From Promethearchaeia archaeon (GTDB lineage: Archaea; Asgardarchaeota; Lokiarchaeia; Sigyniarchaeales; SOKP01): a DNA stretch of 64,000 bases. Where the stretch lies: positions 21,489 through 85,488 of the forward strand of contig JAHQWL010000092.1 of the NCBI GenBank assembly GCA_029856155.1. Direction: 5' to 3'. This document shows, piece by piece, positions 1-10,197 of this stretch (the first letter of the stretch is position 1; each line of letters starts with the position of its first letter). The notes under the pieces were generated by a model. It searched no databases. It was not told the origin of the DNA and worked only from the letters and a program-made list of their open reading frames with translations. The translations under genes and the position numbers were made by a program.

Positions 1-843
1 ACAAATATTGAGTCTTATGTAATGGTAGGGGCGATTGTAACTATTACCTGTATTATTATTTGTCTTTTAATGATATACGGTATGCGTGAGAATCGGCAAA
101 TGATTGATAGAACATTTCTCATAGATGACATAAACATGCCTAAAGAGAACTATTTTATTAAACTCAAACATGCGTTAAAACAAAAGAATTATATATCATA
201 TCTATTTGCTTATTTAGCTCAAACTACAGTAATGGTTCTCATGCTGGCATCGATTCCTTATTGGGTCCAATATGTTATGCGGATTGATCCATTTTATGAA
301 ATGGTAATTCTAATGGCATTTCTTTTAGCAAGTGTAATTTCTGCTCCATTTTGGATCTATATAGCTAGGAAATTTGGCAACAGAATAGGTTATATGTGTG
401 GAACAGGGGGTACTGCTACATTTTTAATTCTTACATTTTTCATTTGGGAATTTCCTTTAGTTATATTTGGATTTTTATTGATTGGCTTTAGTATGGGAGC
501 AACTTGGAGTTTGATTTATGCCACTTTTTCAGATGTTATTGATGAAATTGTTATAAAAACAGGTAAAAGAGAAGAAGGGATTTATTATGGATTTAGGACT
601 TTCATTGGCCGTTTTTCTATTGTAGTTCAAGCTCTAACATTTGGAATAATACATACTCTTACAAATTTCGATCCAACTGCTTCAAGCCAATCTATACAAG
701 CACAATGGGGAATTAATATTGGAATGTTTACTGTTCCAGCACTTTTTTATCTTATCGGATTTCTCTTCATGTGGAGAATCTATGATTTGAAACCTAGCAA
801 AGTCTTGTTAAATAAACAAAAGCTTGTTGAATTAAATCTTTGA
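1..843 (+). CDS. MFS/GPH-type sugar:cation symporter, C-terminal part (truncated by window edge)
   Basis: Frame is open from base 1 through the ORF at 22..843; multiple hydrophobic TM segments and a GPH-like C-terminal region. Confidence 0.75.
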   Translation, partial: TNIESYVMVGAIVTITCIIICLLMIYGMRENRQMIDRTFLIDDINMPKENYFIKLKHALKQKNYISYLFAYLAQTTVMVLMLASIPYWVQYVMRIDPFYEMVILMAFLLASVISAPFWIYIARKFGNRIGYMCGTGGTATFLILTFFIWEFPLVIFGFLLIGFSMGATWSLIYATFSDVIDEIVIKTGKREEGIYYGFRTFIGRFSIVVQALTFGIIHTLTNFDPTASSQSIQAQWGINIGMFTVPALFYLIGFLFMWRIYDLKPSKVLLNKQKLVELNL

Positions 844-1119
844 TTTCGAACGATCTTTTTTATATCTTTTTCAATTTTTTTATTAGTTAATTATTTCAGA
901 GATTTGAATGAAAAATTGAAAATAGATTACCATATTAGAAAAAAAGTGAATAGATATCTTAGAAAACATTTCTTTTTTTGAAAAATTTAGGGTATCATAA
1001 TAAAAAAGGGATCAATTTCCCATATTAATTATGTAAGAAAAATTTATTAGAAAAAGGAATCTAAATAAATTATCTTTTTTTATGAAATTGTTGTAGAAAA
1101 TAAGAAGAGTTAGAGAATT

Positions 1120-2409
1120 TTGGCACAGAAAAATATCTTTGAATATGATGCTAAAAAACTTTTAGCAAAAGAATTACCAAAATATTATCCAAACTTTAAT
1201 TATCATAATAAACTGGCTGTTATTGAAAGTACCACAAATTTAGATAAGTTAGCAGATGAAAATCCTTGGATTAAATCTGAAAAAGTAGTAGTTAAACCTG
1301 ATCAACTATTTGGAAAAAGAGGTAAAGCCAAACTTTTATTATTAGATGCTGATCTTAACCAAGTAAAAAAATTCTGTAAAGAGAATTTAAATAAAGAATT
1401 TCTAATCGGTAATGTCAAAGGAGAATTAAATCGATTGTTAGTTGAACCTTTTATACCACATGAAAAAGAATATTATGTATCCATCACCTCAGAGAGAGAT
1501 AATGATGTCATTCACTTTAGTTTTGAAGGAGGTATTTTTATCGAGGAAAATTGGGATAAGGTTACCCACATTAAAATTCCAATTAGCACAGATATAAATA
1601 CTTTTGATTTAGAGAACAAATTACCTAATTTAGGCGATTTAAAGGCATTTTTAATACCATTTATAAAAGGATTATATCAAGTATATATAGACCAGGATTT
1701 TTCGTTTCTTGAAATAAATCCATTTGCGATTGATAAAGATAAAAAGATTGTTCCTTTAGATGTAAAAGCTCGATTAGATGATACTGCTGCGTTTTTGCAT
1801 GTTGACACTTGGGGCAATCCGGAGCACCCTATTGAATTTCCAGCGGGTTTTGGTCAGAAAATGAGTGCTGAAGAAATTAAAATTAAAGAACTTGATGAAA
1901 AAACAGGAGCTTCACTTAAATTGACTATCTTAAATCGAGAAGGTCGTGTCTGGACGATGGTAGCTGGAGGTGGAGCAAGTGTTATTTATACTGATACTAT
2001 AGCAGATCTTGGTTTTTCAGAAGAATTGGGTAATTATGGAGAATATTCAGGTAATCCTTCCCAAGAACATACTGAAATTTATGCTCAAACTGTCATTGAT
2101 ATCATTACAGAAAAACCAGATCCTAAAGGGAGAGAAAAATATTTAATAATTGGAGGAGGAATTGCAAATTTTACTGACGTGAAGGCTACTTTTGGAGGCA
2201 TAGTTAGAGCGATAAAGAATTCAGTTGATAAATTAAAGAAAGCAAATGTGAAAATCTTAGTTCGCAGAGGCGGTCCTAATGAAAAACAAGGTTTAGAGTT
2301 AATGAGAAAAGTTGGAGAAGAAACAGGGATTCCTATTGATATTTACGATCGATATAGTAGTATGACGCGTCCTGTATCTCGAATGATTGAAAAAATGAGA
2401 GGTGAATAA
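1120..2409 (+). CDS. aclB: ATP-citrate lyase, small (beta) subunit; ATP-grasp/succinyl-CoA ligase-like; TTG start
   Basis: KNIFEYDAKKLLAKELPKY N-terminus, ATP-grasp and citrate-binding-like region (VAGGGASVIYTDTIADLG); followed 3 bp later by the large subunit. Confidence 0.85.
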   Translation: MAQKNIFEYDAKKLLAKELPKYYPNFNYHNKLAVIESTTNLDKLADENPWIKSEKVVVKPDQLFGKRGKAKLLLLDADLNQVKKFCKENLNKEFLIGNVKGELNRLLVEPFIPHEKEYYVSITSERDNDVIHFSFEGGIFIEENWDKVTHIKIPISTDINTFDLENKLPNLGDLKAFLIPFIKGLYQVYIDQDFSFLEINPFAIDKDKKIVPLDVKARLDDTAAFLHVDTWGNPEHPIEFPAGFGQKMSAEEIKIKELDEKTGASLKLTILNREGRVWTMVAGGGASVIYTDTIADLGFSEELGNYGEYSGNPSQEHTEIYAQTVIDIITEKPDPKGREKYLIIGGGIANFTDVKATFGGIVRAIKNSVDKLKKANVKILVRRGGPNEKQGLELMRKVGEETGIPIDIYDRYSSMTRPVSRMIEKMRGE

Positions 2410-2412
2410 TAA

Positions 2413-4248
2413 ATGGAAAGTTATGAATTATTTAATGAAGATACACAAGCTATAATATACGGACTTCAAGCAGCTCCAGTGCAGAGAATGCTGGATTTTG
2501 ATTATGTATGTAGACGAAAAAAACCTTCTGTTGCAGCTATGATTCAACCTACTCAAGATGGAGCAGTAGCTTATCATAAAGCTTTTTGGGGTAGTAAAGA
2601 AATTGTTATTCCTGTTTATAAAACACTTAATATGGCAATTAAAAAGCATCCTAATGCAGATGTAATAATCAATTTTGCATCGTTTCGATCCGCTTATGAT
2701 ACAAGTAAAGAAGCACTTGAATCAAACACAATTCGAGTTATTACAATAATTGCAGAAGGCATGCCAGAAAGGCAAAGTCAATTATTGAATAAAATTGCCA
2801 AAGAACGAAATAAAGTTATTATTGGTCCTGCTACCGTCGGTGGAATTAAAGCTGGAGCATTTAAAATTGGTAATACTGCAGGAACTTTAGAAAATATTAT
2901 TTTATCAAAATTATATCGTACTGGTTCTGTTGGGTTTGTATCCAAATCTGGTGGTTTAAGCAATGAAATGAACTTTATGATTGCTGAAAATACAGATGGT
3001 GTTTATGAATCTATTGCGATTGGGGGAGATCGATACCCTGGTTCTCAATTAATAGATCATCTTTTGCGCTATGAAGAAAATCCTAAAATTAAAATGCTAG
3101 TTTGTTTAGGAGAAATTGGTGGAACAGAAGAATACGAAATTGTTAATGCCTTAAAAACGGGAAAGATTAAAAAGCCACTTGTTATATGGGTTACTGGTAC
3201 CGCAGCTAGGATTCTCCCGAAGGGATTGCAGTTCGGACACGCTGGTGCGATGGCTGGTACCTCTAAAGAAACCGCAGAAGCTAAAAACCAAGCTCTTAAG
3301 GAAGCAGGAGCACTTGTTCCTGAATCTTATGAAGATTTTGATAAGCTAATTAAAAAAACTTATGAAAAGCTAGTACAAGAAGGAAAAATAACACCAGCTA
3401 AAGAAGAGGAGCCTCCTAAAATTCCTACTGATTTCAATGAAGCGGTAAGATTAGGATTAGTTAGAAGACCTTCTGATGTTGTCGTAACTATCAGTGATGA
3501 TCGAGGGGATGTTCCTACGTTTGCAGGAGTTGGATTAGATGAAATAGTTAGGAATAATCGATCAATTGGGTATGTTATTGGGCTTCTATGGTTCAAACGA
3601 GAATTGCCTGAGTTTGCTCAACAGTTTATTGAAATGGTAATTAAGTTAACTGCAGATCATGGGCCAGCGGTTAGTGGTGCTCATAATGCCATAATAACTG
3701 CCCGAGCTGGGAAAGATCTTATGTCAGCTTTAGCTAGTGGGATTTTAACTATCGGTCCTAGGTTTGGAGGGGCAATATCCGATGCTGCGAAATATATTAG
3801 GGAAGCCTTACAAAAGAGAATAACGCCACCTGCATTCATTAAATATATGAAGGATGTTGTAAAAGTTAATATTCCGGGAATAGGTCATCGAATTAAATCA
3901 GTTCAAAATCCAGATGTGAGAGTTGAATTACTTAAGGAATTTGTATTTAAAAATTTTAAAGAGCATCCACACCTAGATTTTGCTTTAGAAGTAGAAAAAT
4001 TAACCACGTCTAAAAGGAATAATCTGATATTAAATGTTGACGGGTGTATAGGGATTACATTTTTAGACTTGTTAGAAAACTTAGATTTTACACAAGAAGA
4101 AATTGAAGATGTTATATATAGTGAAGCATTGAATGGATTGTTTGTTCTTGGACGTTCAATAGGGATGATGGGTCATGTATTTGACCAAAAAAGACAAAGA
4201 GCTGGTTTGTATAGACAACCTTGGGATGAAATTTTATTTAGCGAGTAA
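2413..4248 (+). CDS. aclA: ATP-citrate lyase, large (alpha) subunit
   Basis: CoA-ligase-like N-terminus, phosphohistidine motif GHAGAM, citrate-synthase-like C-terminal half (HGPAVSGAHNAIITARAGKDLMSALASGILTIGPRFGGA). Confidence 0.9.
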   Translation: MESYELFNEDTQAIIYGLQAAPVQRMLDFDYVCRRKKPSVAAMIQPTQDGAVAYHKAFWGSKEIVIPVYKTLNMAIKKHPNADVIINFASFRSAYDTSKEALESNTIRVITIIAEGMPERQSQLLNKIAKERNKVIIGPATVGGIKAGAFKIGNTAGTLENIILSKLYRTGSVGFVSKSGGLSNEMNFMIAENTDGVYESIAIGGDRYPGSQLIDHLLRYEENPKIKMLVCLGEIGGTEEYEIVNALKTGKIKKPLVIWVTGTAARILPKGLQFGHAGAMAGTSKETAEAKNQALKEAGALVPESYEDFDKLIKKTYEKLVQEGKITPAKEEEPPKIPTDFNEAVRLGLVRRPSDVVVTISDDRGDVPTFAGVGLDEIVRNNRSIGYVIGLLWFKRELPEFAQQFIEMVIKLTADHGPAVSGAHNAIITARAGKDLMSALASGILTIGPRFGGAISDAAKYIREALQKRITPPAFIKYMKDVVKVNIPGIGHRIKSVQNPDVRVELLKEFVFKNFKEHPHLDFALEVEKLTTSKRNNLILNVDGCIGITFLDLLENLDFTQEEIEDVIYSEALNGLFVLGRSIGMMGHVFDQKRQRAGLYRQPWDEILFSE

Positions 4249-4472
4249 TAATAAATAAATTACTAAAAAATCAAGATTACACAAGAATTATAAATTTTTT
4301 ATTAGGATTCCTTGAATATTTTTTATTTTTACTTTTATTTTTTCTTTTAAGAACTTATTGAATTTTGTAAACTGTATATATCAAGCATAATAATTATTAC
4401 TACAATATCTATATTAGATTCAAGAAATCTATCATAAAAAAATAAATAGTAAATTAAAAAAAGGTAATTTAA

Positions 4473-5987
4473 ATGAGAGAAGGCGAAAAAGTCAAATTTC
4501 CTGGTATGAAAAGGATGTGGAGAATATTCACAAAAGAAGAATTGGAAGTAGTAGATAATGCTGCTTATAATATTTTAAGCGAAATGGGTGTTCATATTGA
4601 TGATAAAGAATGTATAGAGTATCTTAAAGAGACTCCAGTTGAGATCGATGAGAAAGAACTCATCGTGAAGTTTCCTGAGTATTGGGTTCGAGAAATGATC
4701 GGTCGTGCCCCAAGAACTTATTTACTTGCGGGAAGAGATCCAAAAAGAGATTTACATGTGACAAGCCCTCAAAGAGACTTTTATGCTTTAATTACAAGCG
4801 GATCTACAAAATATTATGAATGGGATGATACTGCTAATAAATGGATTTCTAAAATACCTGGGGAGGAAGAAGTGATAAAAGCATTTAAAATGGTCGATGG
4901 TTTAGACCAATATGAAGGATTTTTTGGTACACTTCTGGAAGATGTTAAAAAAACACAACAAGGTCTTCCTGCGGAACTTCACACTTTATATAATAAAATG
5001 AAATATTCAACTAAATTTGGAGGGCCTACTGCTATTACGGAAGGAGGTCTTGCTGAATGGGATTATGTAGGAAAGCTAGCCGCTGAAGTTCAAGGTGGTT
5101 TCGATGAATTGACAAAACGTCCCATAATCGCAGGATTACCAACATGCATCGGGCCTTTGACAAGCACTCGGCAGAATTTCTGGGCAGCTGTAGGAAGTGC
5201 AAAGTATCATTTACCTACATTCCCATATTGGGGAGGGATTTCCCCATTTACTGCTCCAGCAACAGCACTTGGACAAGTTGTACTAGCTGTTGCTTGTTGT
5301 CACTATGCCATGGCAGTCTCTCAATATCTTGATCCTGGGACAGCCACTTGTCCATGGCCGATGTGTACATCAACTGATCCTAATACTGGTCAATTAGCAG
5401 GTATTCCTTCAGCTAGATACGTTCATGCAATGGGAATGCAACTTTATCAAGATCTATATAATCTTGTAGTTTCGCAGTGTTCTTATTGTTTAACAACTTC
5501 TCTAGATGAAGCTGCTACTGCATGGTTATCTTCAGTTTCAACTAATACTTTGCTAGGGGGAAATATAGTACAATTTGGAACAACACCCCAAGCATTTATG
5601 TTTGAAACAATACCAATAGGAGCAACCCTTTTGGATTTGGTTAGAGGGTCACTTTTTGCACAGAATGAATTTATTTCCAGATTTGATGATGAACATCTCG
5701 CTTTGGATGTGATCAAAGAAGTAGGGCCAAAGGGTATGTTTACCACCCATCCACATACATTAAAATGGATAGATCCTGCAAAAGGATTATATTGGCGCGC
5801 AAAAGATTGGATTCATGAACATGCTGATCAATGGCTTGCTAAAGGTGCAAAAAGTTGGGTATATGACACCTGTCGACAGCGTTTAAAAGAGTTGGAAAAG
5901 CACGAACCAGAACCAATAGCAAAAGATGTAGATGAGCGTTGTAATGCTTTATTAAAACAAGCAGATGAAGAACTGGCACTCTTTTAA
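4473..5987 (+). CDS. MttB-family (trimethylamine/glycine-betaine type) methyltransferase, non-pyrrolysine, copy 1
   Basis: 504 aa, uninterrupted by amber codons; strongly similar to copies 2 and 3; common C-terminus ADEELALF. Confidence 0.9.
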   Translation: MREGEKVKFPGMKRMWRIFTKEELEVVDNAAYNILSEMGVHIDDKECIEYLKETPVEIDEKELIVKFPEYWVREMIGRAPRTYLLAGRDPKRDLHVTSPQRDFYALITSGSTKYYEWDDTANKWISKIPGEEEVIKAFKMVDGLDQYEGFFGTLLEDVKKTQQGLPAELHTLYNKMKYSTKFGGPTAITEGGLAEWDYVGKLAAEVQGGFDELTKRPIIAGLPTCIGPLTSTRQNFWAAVGSAKYHLPTFPYWGGISPFTAPATALGQVVLAVACCHYAMAVSQYLDPGTATCPWPMCTSTDPNTGQLAGIPSARYVHAMGMQLYQDLYNLVVSQCSYCLTTSLDEAATAWLSSVSTNTLLGGNIVQFGTTPQAFMFETIPIGATLLDLVRGSLFAQNEFISRFDDEHLALDVIKEVGPKGMFTTHPHTLKWIDPAKGLYWRAKDWIHEHADQWLAKGAKSWVYDTCRQRLKELEKHEPEPIAKDVDERCNALLKQADEELALF

Positions 5988-6109
5988 TGAGTGAATAATT
6001 TAATATAATTTCTATTTTTTTTATTGATTTTCCTTTTTTTTAAATAGATTTAACCTTTAAAACAAGTATAAATTTTATTTAATACACCATAAAAGAGAAT
6101 ATAAATAAT

Positions 6110-6125
6110 GCTTGAAATAGCAAGC
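6110..6125. promoter_or_regulatory. Palindromic operator-like site GCTTGAAATAGCAAGC
   Basis: Perfect 5-bp arms with N6 spacer, about 100 bp upstream of the 6224 gene; recurs in the window. Confidence 0.65.
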
Positions 6126-6223
6126 AAATAATATTTATGGTATTTCTTCCAATCGTCCTCTAATGTCATAGGAAATTAGATATTTCTAAATTTAAAATAC
6201 ATACTTATTTTAATTCTTTAAAT

Positions 6224-6604
6224 ATGGAAAAAATAGACATTATAATAGGAAATGTAAAAGACGAGATCCATAACATTGCAAAGACTATACTTGTGAAAGA
6301 GATTGAAAAAATTGGTCTTAACGCATTGGATTTAGGAATTTCAGTTCCAGTCGAAAAGTTTGTCGAGAAAATTAAGGAAACAGATGTAAAAATATTGGTA
6401 CTTACTGGATTACTCAACTCTGCCCCAGAGTACATGAGGCAAATTAGTAAAAAGCTTCGAGAGGAAGGGATAAGAGATGATGTGAAAATTCTTATCGGTG
6501 GACCTAATGTTAACGAAGATTGGTTGAAAAGATCAGAAGCAGATGCTTTTGCGAATAATATTTCAGAGGGAATCAAAATATTATGTTCTTGGAAAGATAG
6601 GTAG
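6224..6604 (+). CDS. Stand-alone minimal B12-binding-domain protein with altered DxHxxG motif
   Basis: 126 aa; GNVKDEIHNIAKTI aligns with GTVKGDIHDLGISI of the adjacent corrinoid proteins; shared VEKFVEK and LTGLL segments. Confidence 0.7.
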   Translation: MEKIDIIIGNVKDEIHNIAKTILVKEIEKIGLNALDLGISVPVEKFVEKIKETDVKILVLTGLLNSAPEYMRQISKKLREEGIRDDVKILIGGPNVNEDWLKRSEADAFANNISEGIKILCSWKDR

Positions 6605-6663
6605 TTTTTCCTAAAAACTAAATTAAAATTTTGTTTTATTATTTTTCAATAAAGATGAGATTA

Positions 6664-7308
6664 TCATTTAAATATTGAATTAAATATTGTTTTTTCTATT
6701 TTTCTAATATGCTCGGTGATTGCACTTTGAGAAATGCCGAAATGTTCTGCTAAATCTGAGGAATTAATCTTACGGGGTATTTCAAAATATCCATTCTCTA
6801 CTGCGTAATATATTATTTCTTTTTGACGCTCAGTTAATAACAGAGAAAGATGTTTCGCATCTGGAACAATTGTAGAGATGTTAAGTATTTTAAAATCATT
6901 TCCATATCTATTTACTTGATCTTCTATGAGTTGATCAATGGTATCAACATCAGCTATCATAGACGTGATTAATTGATTGCCTTCCTTAATTAAAGGCGGT
7001 TCTATCAAGATATTAAGGTTTGAGAATAGTTGTTTCATCTCATCGACCCACTGATGTTTAATAATACAAACATACTCTTTTTTATTTTTATCTTCTGCTA
7101 TAACTTCTATATAATCAATTCCAAATTGGCCCTCTAGCTCTTTAGGATGAAAATTAGGGTCTTTAAATTTAAGCTTATTAGTACCATACATCATATTTTC
7201 GCTTAATCGATGAACTTGAACTAATTCATAACCATCAAGTAAATCGAATAATTCTTTATATTCATCCGGAAGAGGAGCTTTATATACAAGCTTTTTTAGT
7301 CGTTTCAT
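6664..7308 (-). CDS. Bat-type (bacterio-opsin activator-like) HTH_10 transcriptional regulator, paralogue 1
   Basis: C-terminal LTERQKEIIYYAVENGYFEIPRKINSSDLAEHFGISQSAITEHIRKIEKTI; paralogous to 12151..12795 and 31474..32121. Confidence 0.85.
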   Translation of the reverse strand: MKRLKKLVYKAPLPDEYKELFDLLDGYELVQVHRLSENMMYGTNKLKFKDPNFHPKELEGQFGIDYIEVIAEDKNKKEYVCIIKHQWVDEMKQLFSNLNILIEPPLIKEGNQLITSMIADVDTIDQLIEDQVNRYGNDFKILNISTIVPDAKHLSLLLTERQKEIIYYAVENGYFEIPRKINSSDLAEHFGISQSAITEHIRKIEKTIFNSIFK

Positions 7309-7347
7309 AGTTTAGAATTTATCTAAAAAATAAAGATATTTATAATT

Positions 7348-7363
7348 GCTTGTGTTCGCAAGC
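7348..7363. promoter_or_regulatory. Palindromic operator-like site GCTTGTGTTCGCAAGC
   Basis: Perfect arms in the divergent promoter region between the regulator (7308) and mttB copy 2 (7437). Confidence 0.65.
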
Positions 7364-7436
7364 ATAATAAATTTTTGTCAAACAAATTTTATAACTTTGC
7401 TTCTATACTTAATAGAAAAAAAATCATAAAATTGAG

Positions 7437-8960
7437 ATGATTATTATTAGAGAAGGAGAAAAAGTAAAATTTCCAAGTTATGATAAATTACTACGGCTAG
7501 CAACAGAAGAACAATTAAAACTTTTTGATTCGGCAGCTTATAGAATTCTGAGTGAAATGGGTGTGCATATTGATGATAAGGAAGCTATCGAGTATTTTAA
7601 AGATACTCCCGTCGAAATTGATGAGAAAGAGCTCATTTTTAGATTTCCTGAGTACTGGGTTCGGGAAATGATCGCAAAGGCGCCATCTTCATACGTTCTT
7701 GCGGGTCGTAATCCCAAAAATGATTTACCAATTACAGGTCCCAAAAGAGATTATTATATCTTACCTGCAGCAGGAGCAACGAAACAATACAAATGGAATG
7801 AATCGTTAGATCAATGGGAATCTAGTATAACTGATTTCAACGATGTATATGAAAGTACTAAGATGATGGATGCAATTGATACGTATGAAGGACTATCTAA
7901 TAGTATAGTTGAAGATGTCAAATCTTCTCATGCAGGACTTCCAGCAGAACTACATGCTGCGTACGCAAAGTGGAAAGGAACATCTAAATTCATAGGACCA
8001 ATTGCTATAACAGAAGGGGGTACTGCTGAATGGGATTATCTTGCACAGATGGCAGCGGAAGTTCAAGGTGGTTATGATGAGTTTCGAAAACGCCCCATAA
8101 TAGGCTGTTTACCTACAGCTATTGGACCATTGACTTCTACACGACAGAATTTTTGGGCAATGGTGGGAGGAGCAAAACATCATATACCTAGCTTTCCATA
8201 TTGGGGGGGCACAGCTCCATTCACTGCACCTGCAACTCCAGCGTCACAAATAGCTTTATCACTGGCATGTACTCATTATGGAATTGCCGTGTCGCAATAT
8301 TTGTCTCCTGGAACAGCTGCACTGCCCTGGGTAATATGTACAGCAGTTGATCCGAATTCCGGACAACTAGCTCAAGCTCCAATGTTTTTACTAACTCATG
8401 GAATTGGAAATCAAGTGTACCAAGATTTATATGGTATTGCTACATTTGGATGTGCCCATGCCTTAAATGGTTCCTTAGAAGAAGTTGCTACTGGCTGGAT
8501 GACAAATCTACTTACATTGACTCTTATGGGTTTGAATGTTCTTCAATTTGGAGGCCCTCCAAATGCATTTATGTGGGAAGCCTTACCGATGGGTGAATCA
8601 ATCGTTAATTATGTAAAACAATTTTTATTCAATATGAATAATAGCTTATTTCCTGAGGATGAGGATGCCTTGTCACTTAAAACAATTCTGGAAGTGGGAC
8701 CAAAAGGAAGATTTGCTACTCATCCACATACCTTAAAATATATTGATCCCAAGAAGGGATTATATTGGTATTCTAAAGATTGGATTCATGAACATTCGGA
8801 TCAGTGGTTAGCAAAAGGAGGAAAACGTTGGGCATATGACACTTGTAGAGAACGATTGAAAGAGTTGGCAAAGCACGAACCTGAACCTTTAGGAAAGGAT
8901 GTTGAGGAACGACTTCAGTCAATATTGAAAGAAGCAGATGAGGAATTAGCATTATTCTAA
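7437..8960 (+). CDS. MttB-family methyltransferase, non-pyrrolysine, copy 2
   Basis: 507 aa, no in-frame amber, aligns end to end with copies 1 and 3; start may be ATG 7437 or the ATT aligned with MREGE of the paralogues. Confidence 0.9.
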   Translation: MIIIREGEKVKFPSYDKLLRLATEEQLKLFDSAAYRILSEMGVHIDDKEAIEYFKDTPVEIDEKELIFRFPEYWVREMIAKAPSSYVLAGRNPKNDLPITGPKRDYYILPAAGATKQYKWNESLDQWESSITDFNDVYESTKMMDAIDTYEGLSNSIVEDVKSSHAGLPAELHAAYAKWKGTSKFIGPIAITEGGTAEWDYLAQMAAEVQGGYDEFRKRPIIGCLPTAIGPLTSTRQNFWAMVGGAKHHIPSFPYWGGTAPFTAPATPASQIALSLACTHYGIAVSQYLSPGTAALPWVICTAVDPNSGQLAQAPMFLLTHGIGNQVYQDLYGIATFGCAHALNGSLEEVATGWMTNLLTLTLMGLNVLQFGGPPNAFMWEALPMGESIVNYVKQFLFNMNNSLFPEDEDALSLKTILEVGPKGRFATHPHTLKYIDPKKGLYWYSKDWIHEHSDQWLAKGGKRWAYDTCRERLKELAKHEPEPLGKDVEERLQSILKEADEELALF

Positions 8961-8977
8961 AGCGAGGTGAATAAAAA

Positions 8978-9646
8978 ATGGCAAGTAAAGAAGAAATCAT
9001 TAATGGAATGAAAGACGCTATTATAACCTACAATAAAGCACAATGTTTAGAGCTCGCCAAGCAAGGGATTGCAGAAAAAGTAAAATCTTTAGAATTAATA
9101 CAAGAAGGACTAACTCCTGCAATACAGGAACTCGGAGAGAAATTCGGAAGAGGTGAGATTGCTCTTCCATATCTCATGGTGGGCGCAGAAGCTATGCAAG
9201 AAGCTCTTAATTACATCTTGGAAACCATGCCTAAAGGAGAATATAAACCGAAAGCAAAAATGGTACTCGGGACCGTAAAAGGAGATATTCATGATTTAGG
9301 AATTAGTATCGTAGAAGCTGTGTTTCAAGCTAATGGAATCCAAGTGTATAATCTCGGTCGCGATAATCCCAAAGAAAAGTTTGTGGAAAAGGCAGAAGCT
9401 GAAGAGGCAGACATTATCGGTACGTCAGCCTTGCTCACAGGTACTATGTTCGAGCAGAAAGTTGTTATCGAATATTTAAAGAAGCAAGGACTCCGAGACA
9501 AATATATCTATCTGATTGGAGGAGGTGCTTGTCCTTCCAGCGAATGGTGTGATGAGATCGGTGCAGATGGATGGGCTACTGATGTTATGCTCGGGCTCGA
9601 TGCTGCTAAAAAAGCTTTAGCAGAAAAGAAGGGAATAGAAATTTAA
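8978..9646 (+). CDS. Methyltransferase corrinoid protein (MtbC/MttC-like)
   Basis: Helical cap domain plus GTVKGDIHDLG (DxHxxG) and GTSALLT B12-binding motifs; GAGGTGA ribosome-binding site. Confidence 0.93.
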   Translation: MASKEEIINGMKDAIITYNKAQCLELAKQGIAEKVKSLELIQEGLTPAIQELGEKFGRGEIALPYLMVGAEAMQEALNYILETMPKGEYKPKAKMVLGTVKGDIHDLGISIVEAVFQANGIQVYNLGRDNPKEKFVEKAEAEEADIIGTSALLTGTMFEQKVVIEYLKKQGLRDKYIYLIGGGACPSSEWCDEIGADGWATDVMLGLDAAKKALAEKKGIEI

Positions 9647-9699
9647 ATTTTATTTTTTTATAAATAAATAATAAAAATGATAAAAAAGTAATGTAAAAG

Positions 9700-10032
9700 A
9701 TGGTTGATGTACAAGAAGGATTTGAATTAATGAAGAAATATTTTAAACCAGAAGTTGCTAAAGAATTTAAGAAGAAAGTGGCTGTTCAATATAATATTAA
9801 AGGTCCAGGTGGAGGTACATGGCAAGTAATCTTTGACAGTGGTAATATGGATATTGTTGAAGGAGAGAAGGAAAATGCTATTCTTAAATTTAACTATGAC
9901 GCTGTAGAGAGCTTTATAGGCATTCAAAAAGGAGAGATTGATGGTATACAAGCATATACTATGGGAAAACTCCAAATCGAGGGCCCTATACCTCTAGCTC
10001 AAAAACTTGCAGACATTTTTAAACGTGAATAG
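9700..10032 (+). CDS. SCP-2 sterol-transfer-like lipid-binding domain protein
   Basis: 110 aa, SCP2-like pattern (GGGTWQVIFD...EGEKENAILKFNYDAVESFIGIQKGEIDGIQAYTMGKLQIEGPI). Confidence 0.75.
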   Translation: MVDVQEGFELMKKYFKPEVAKEFKKKVAVQYNIKGPGGGTWQVIFDSGNMDIVEGEKENAILKFNYDAVESFIGIQKGEIDGIQAYTMGKLQIEGPIPLAQKLADIFKRE

Positions 10033-10197
10033 TAAAATATTTATCAATTTTTTTTATTTTTTTGATTTTAAAACCCTAATTTTTAAGGCAAGACGTTTAC
10101 ATTTTTCGAGATTAGTTTTTGAATAATTAATGAGAAATTTAAACAAAAAAAGTGAAATTTCAAGAATTTAATAGTAAAAATATTTAAGTTACCTATT

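Noticed and set aside
2428-3596. Antisense ORFs inside aclA (2428..2649, 2778..2963, 3360..3596)
   Set aside because: Antisense to a well-supported enzyme gene, no recognisable domain.
4371-4386. Possible operator upstream of mttB copy 1 (ACTGTATATATCAAGC)
   Set aside because: Only the right half CAAGC matches; similar half-sites at 12882 and 32260. Could be weak sites but not distinguishable from chance.
5341-5460. Possible pyrrolysine-type MttB (amber codon) in the three mttB genes
   Set aside because: All three reading frames are continuous sense codons over the family core; they belong to the non-Pyl MttB group.
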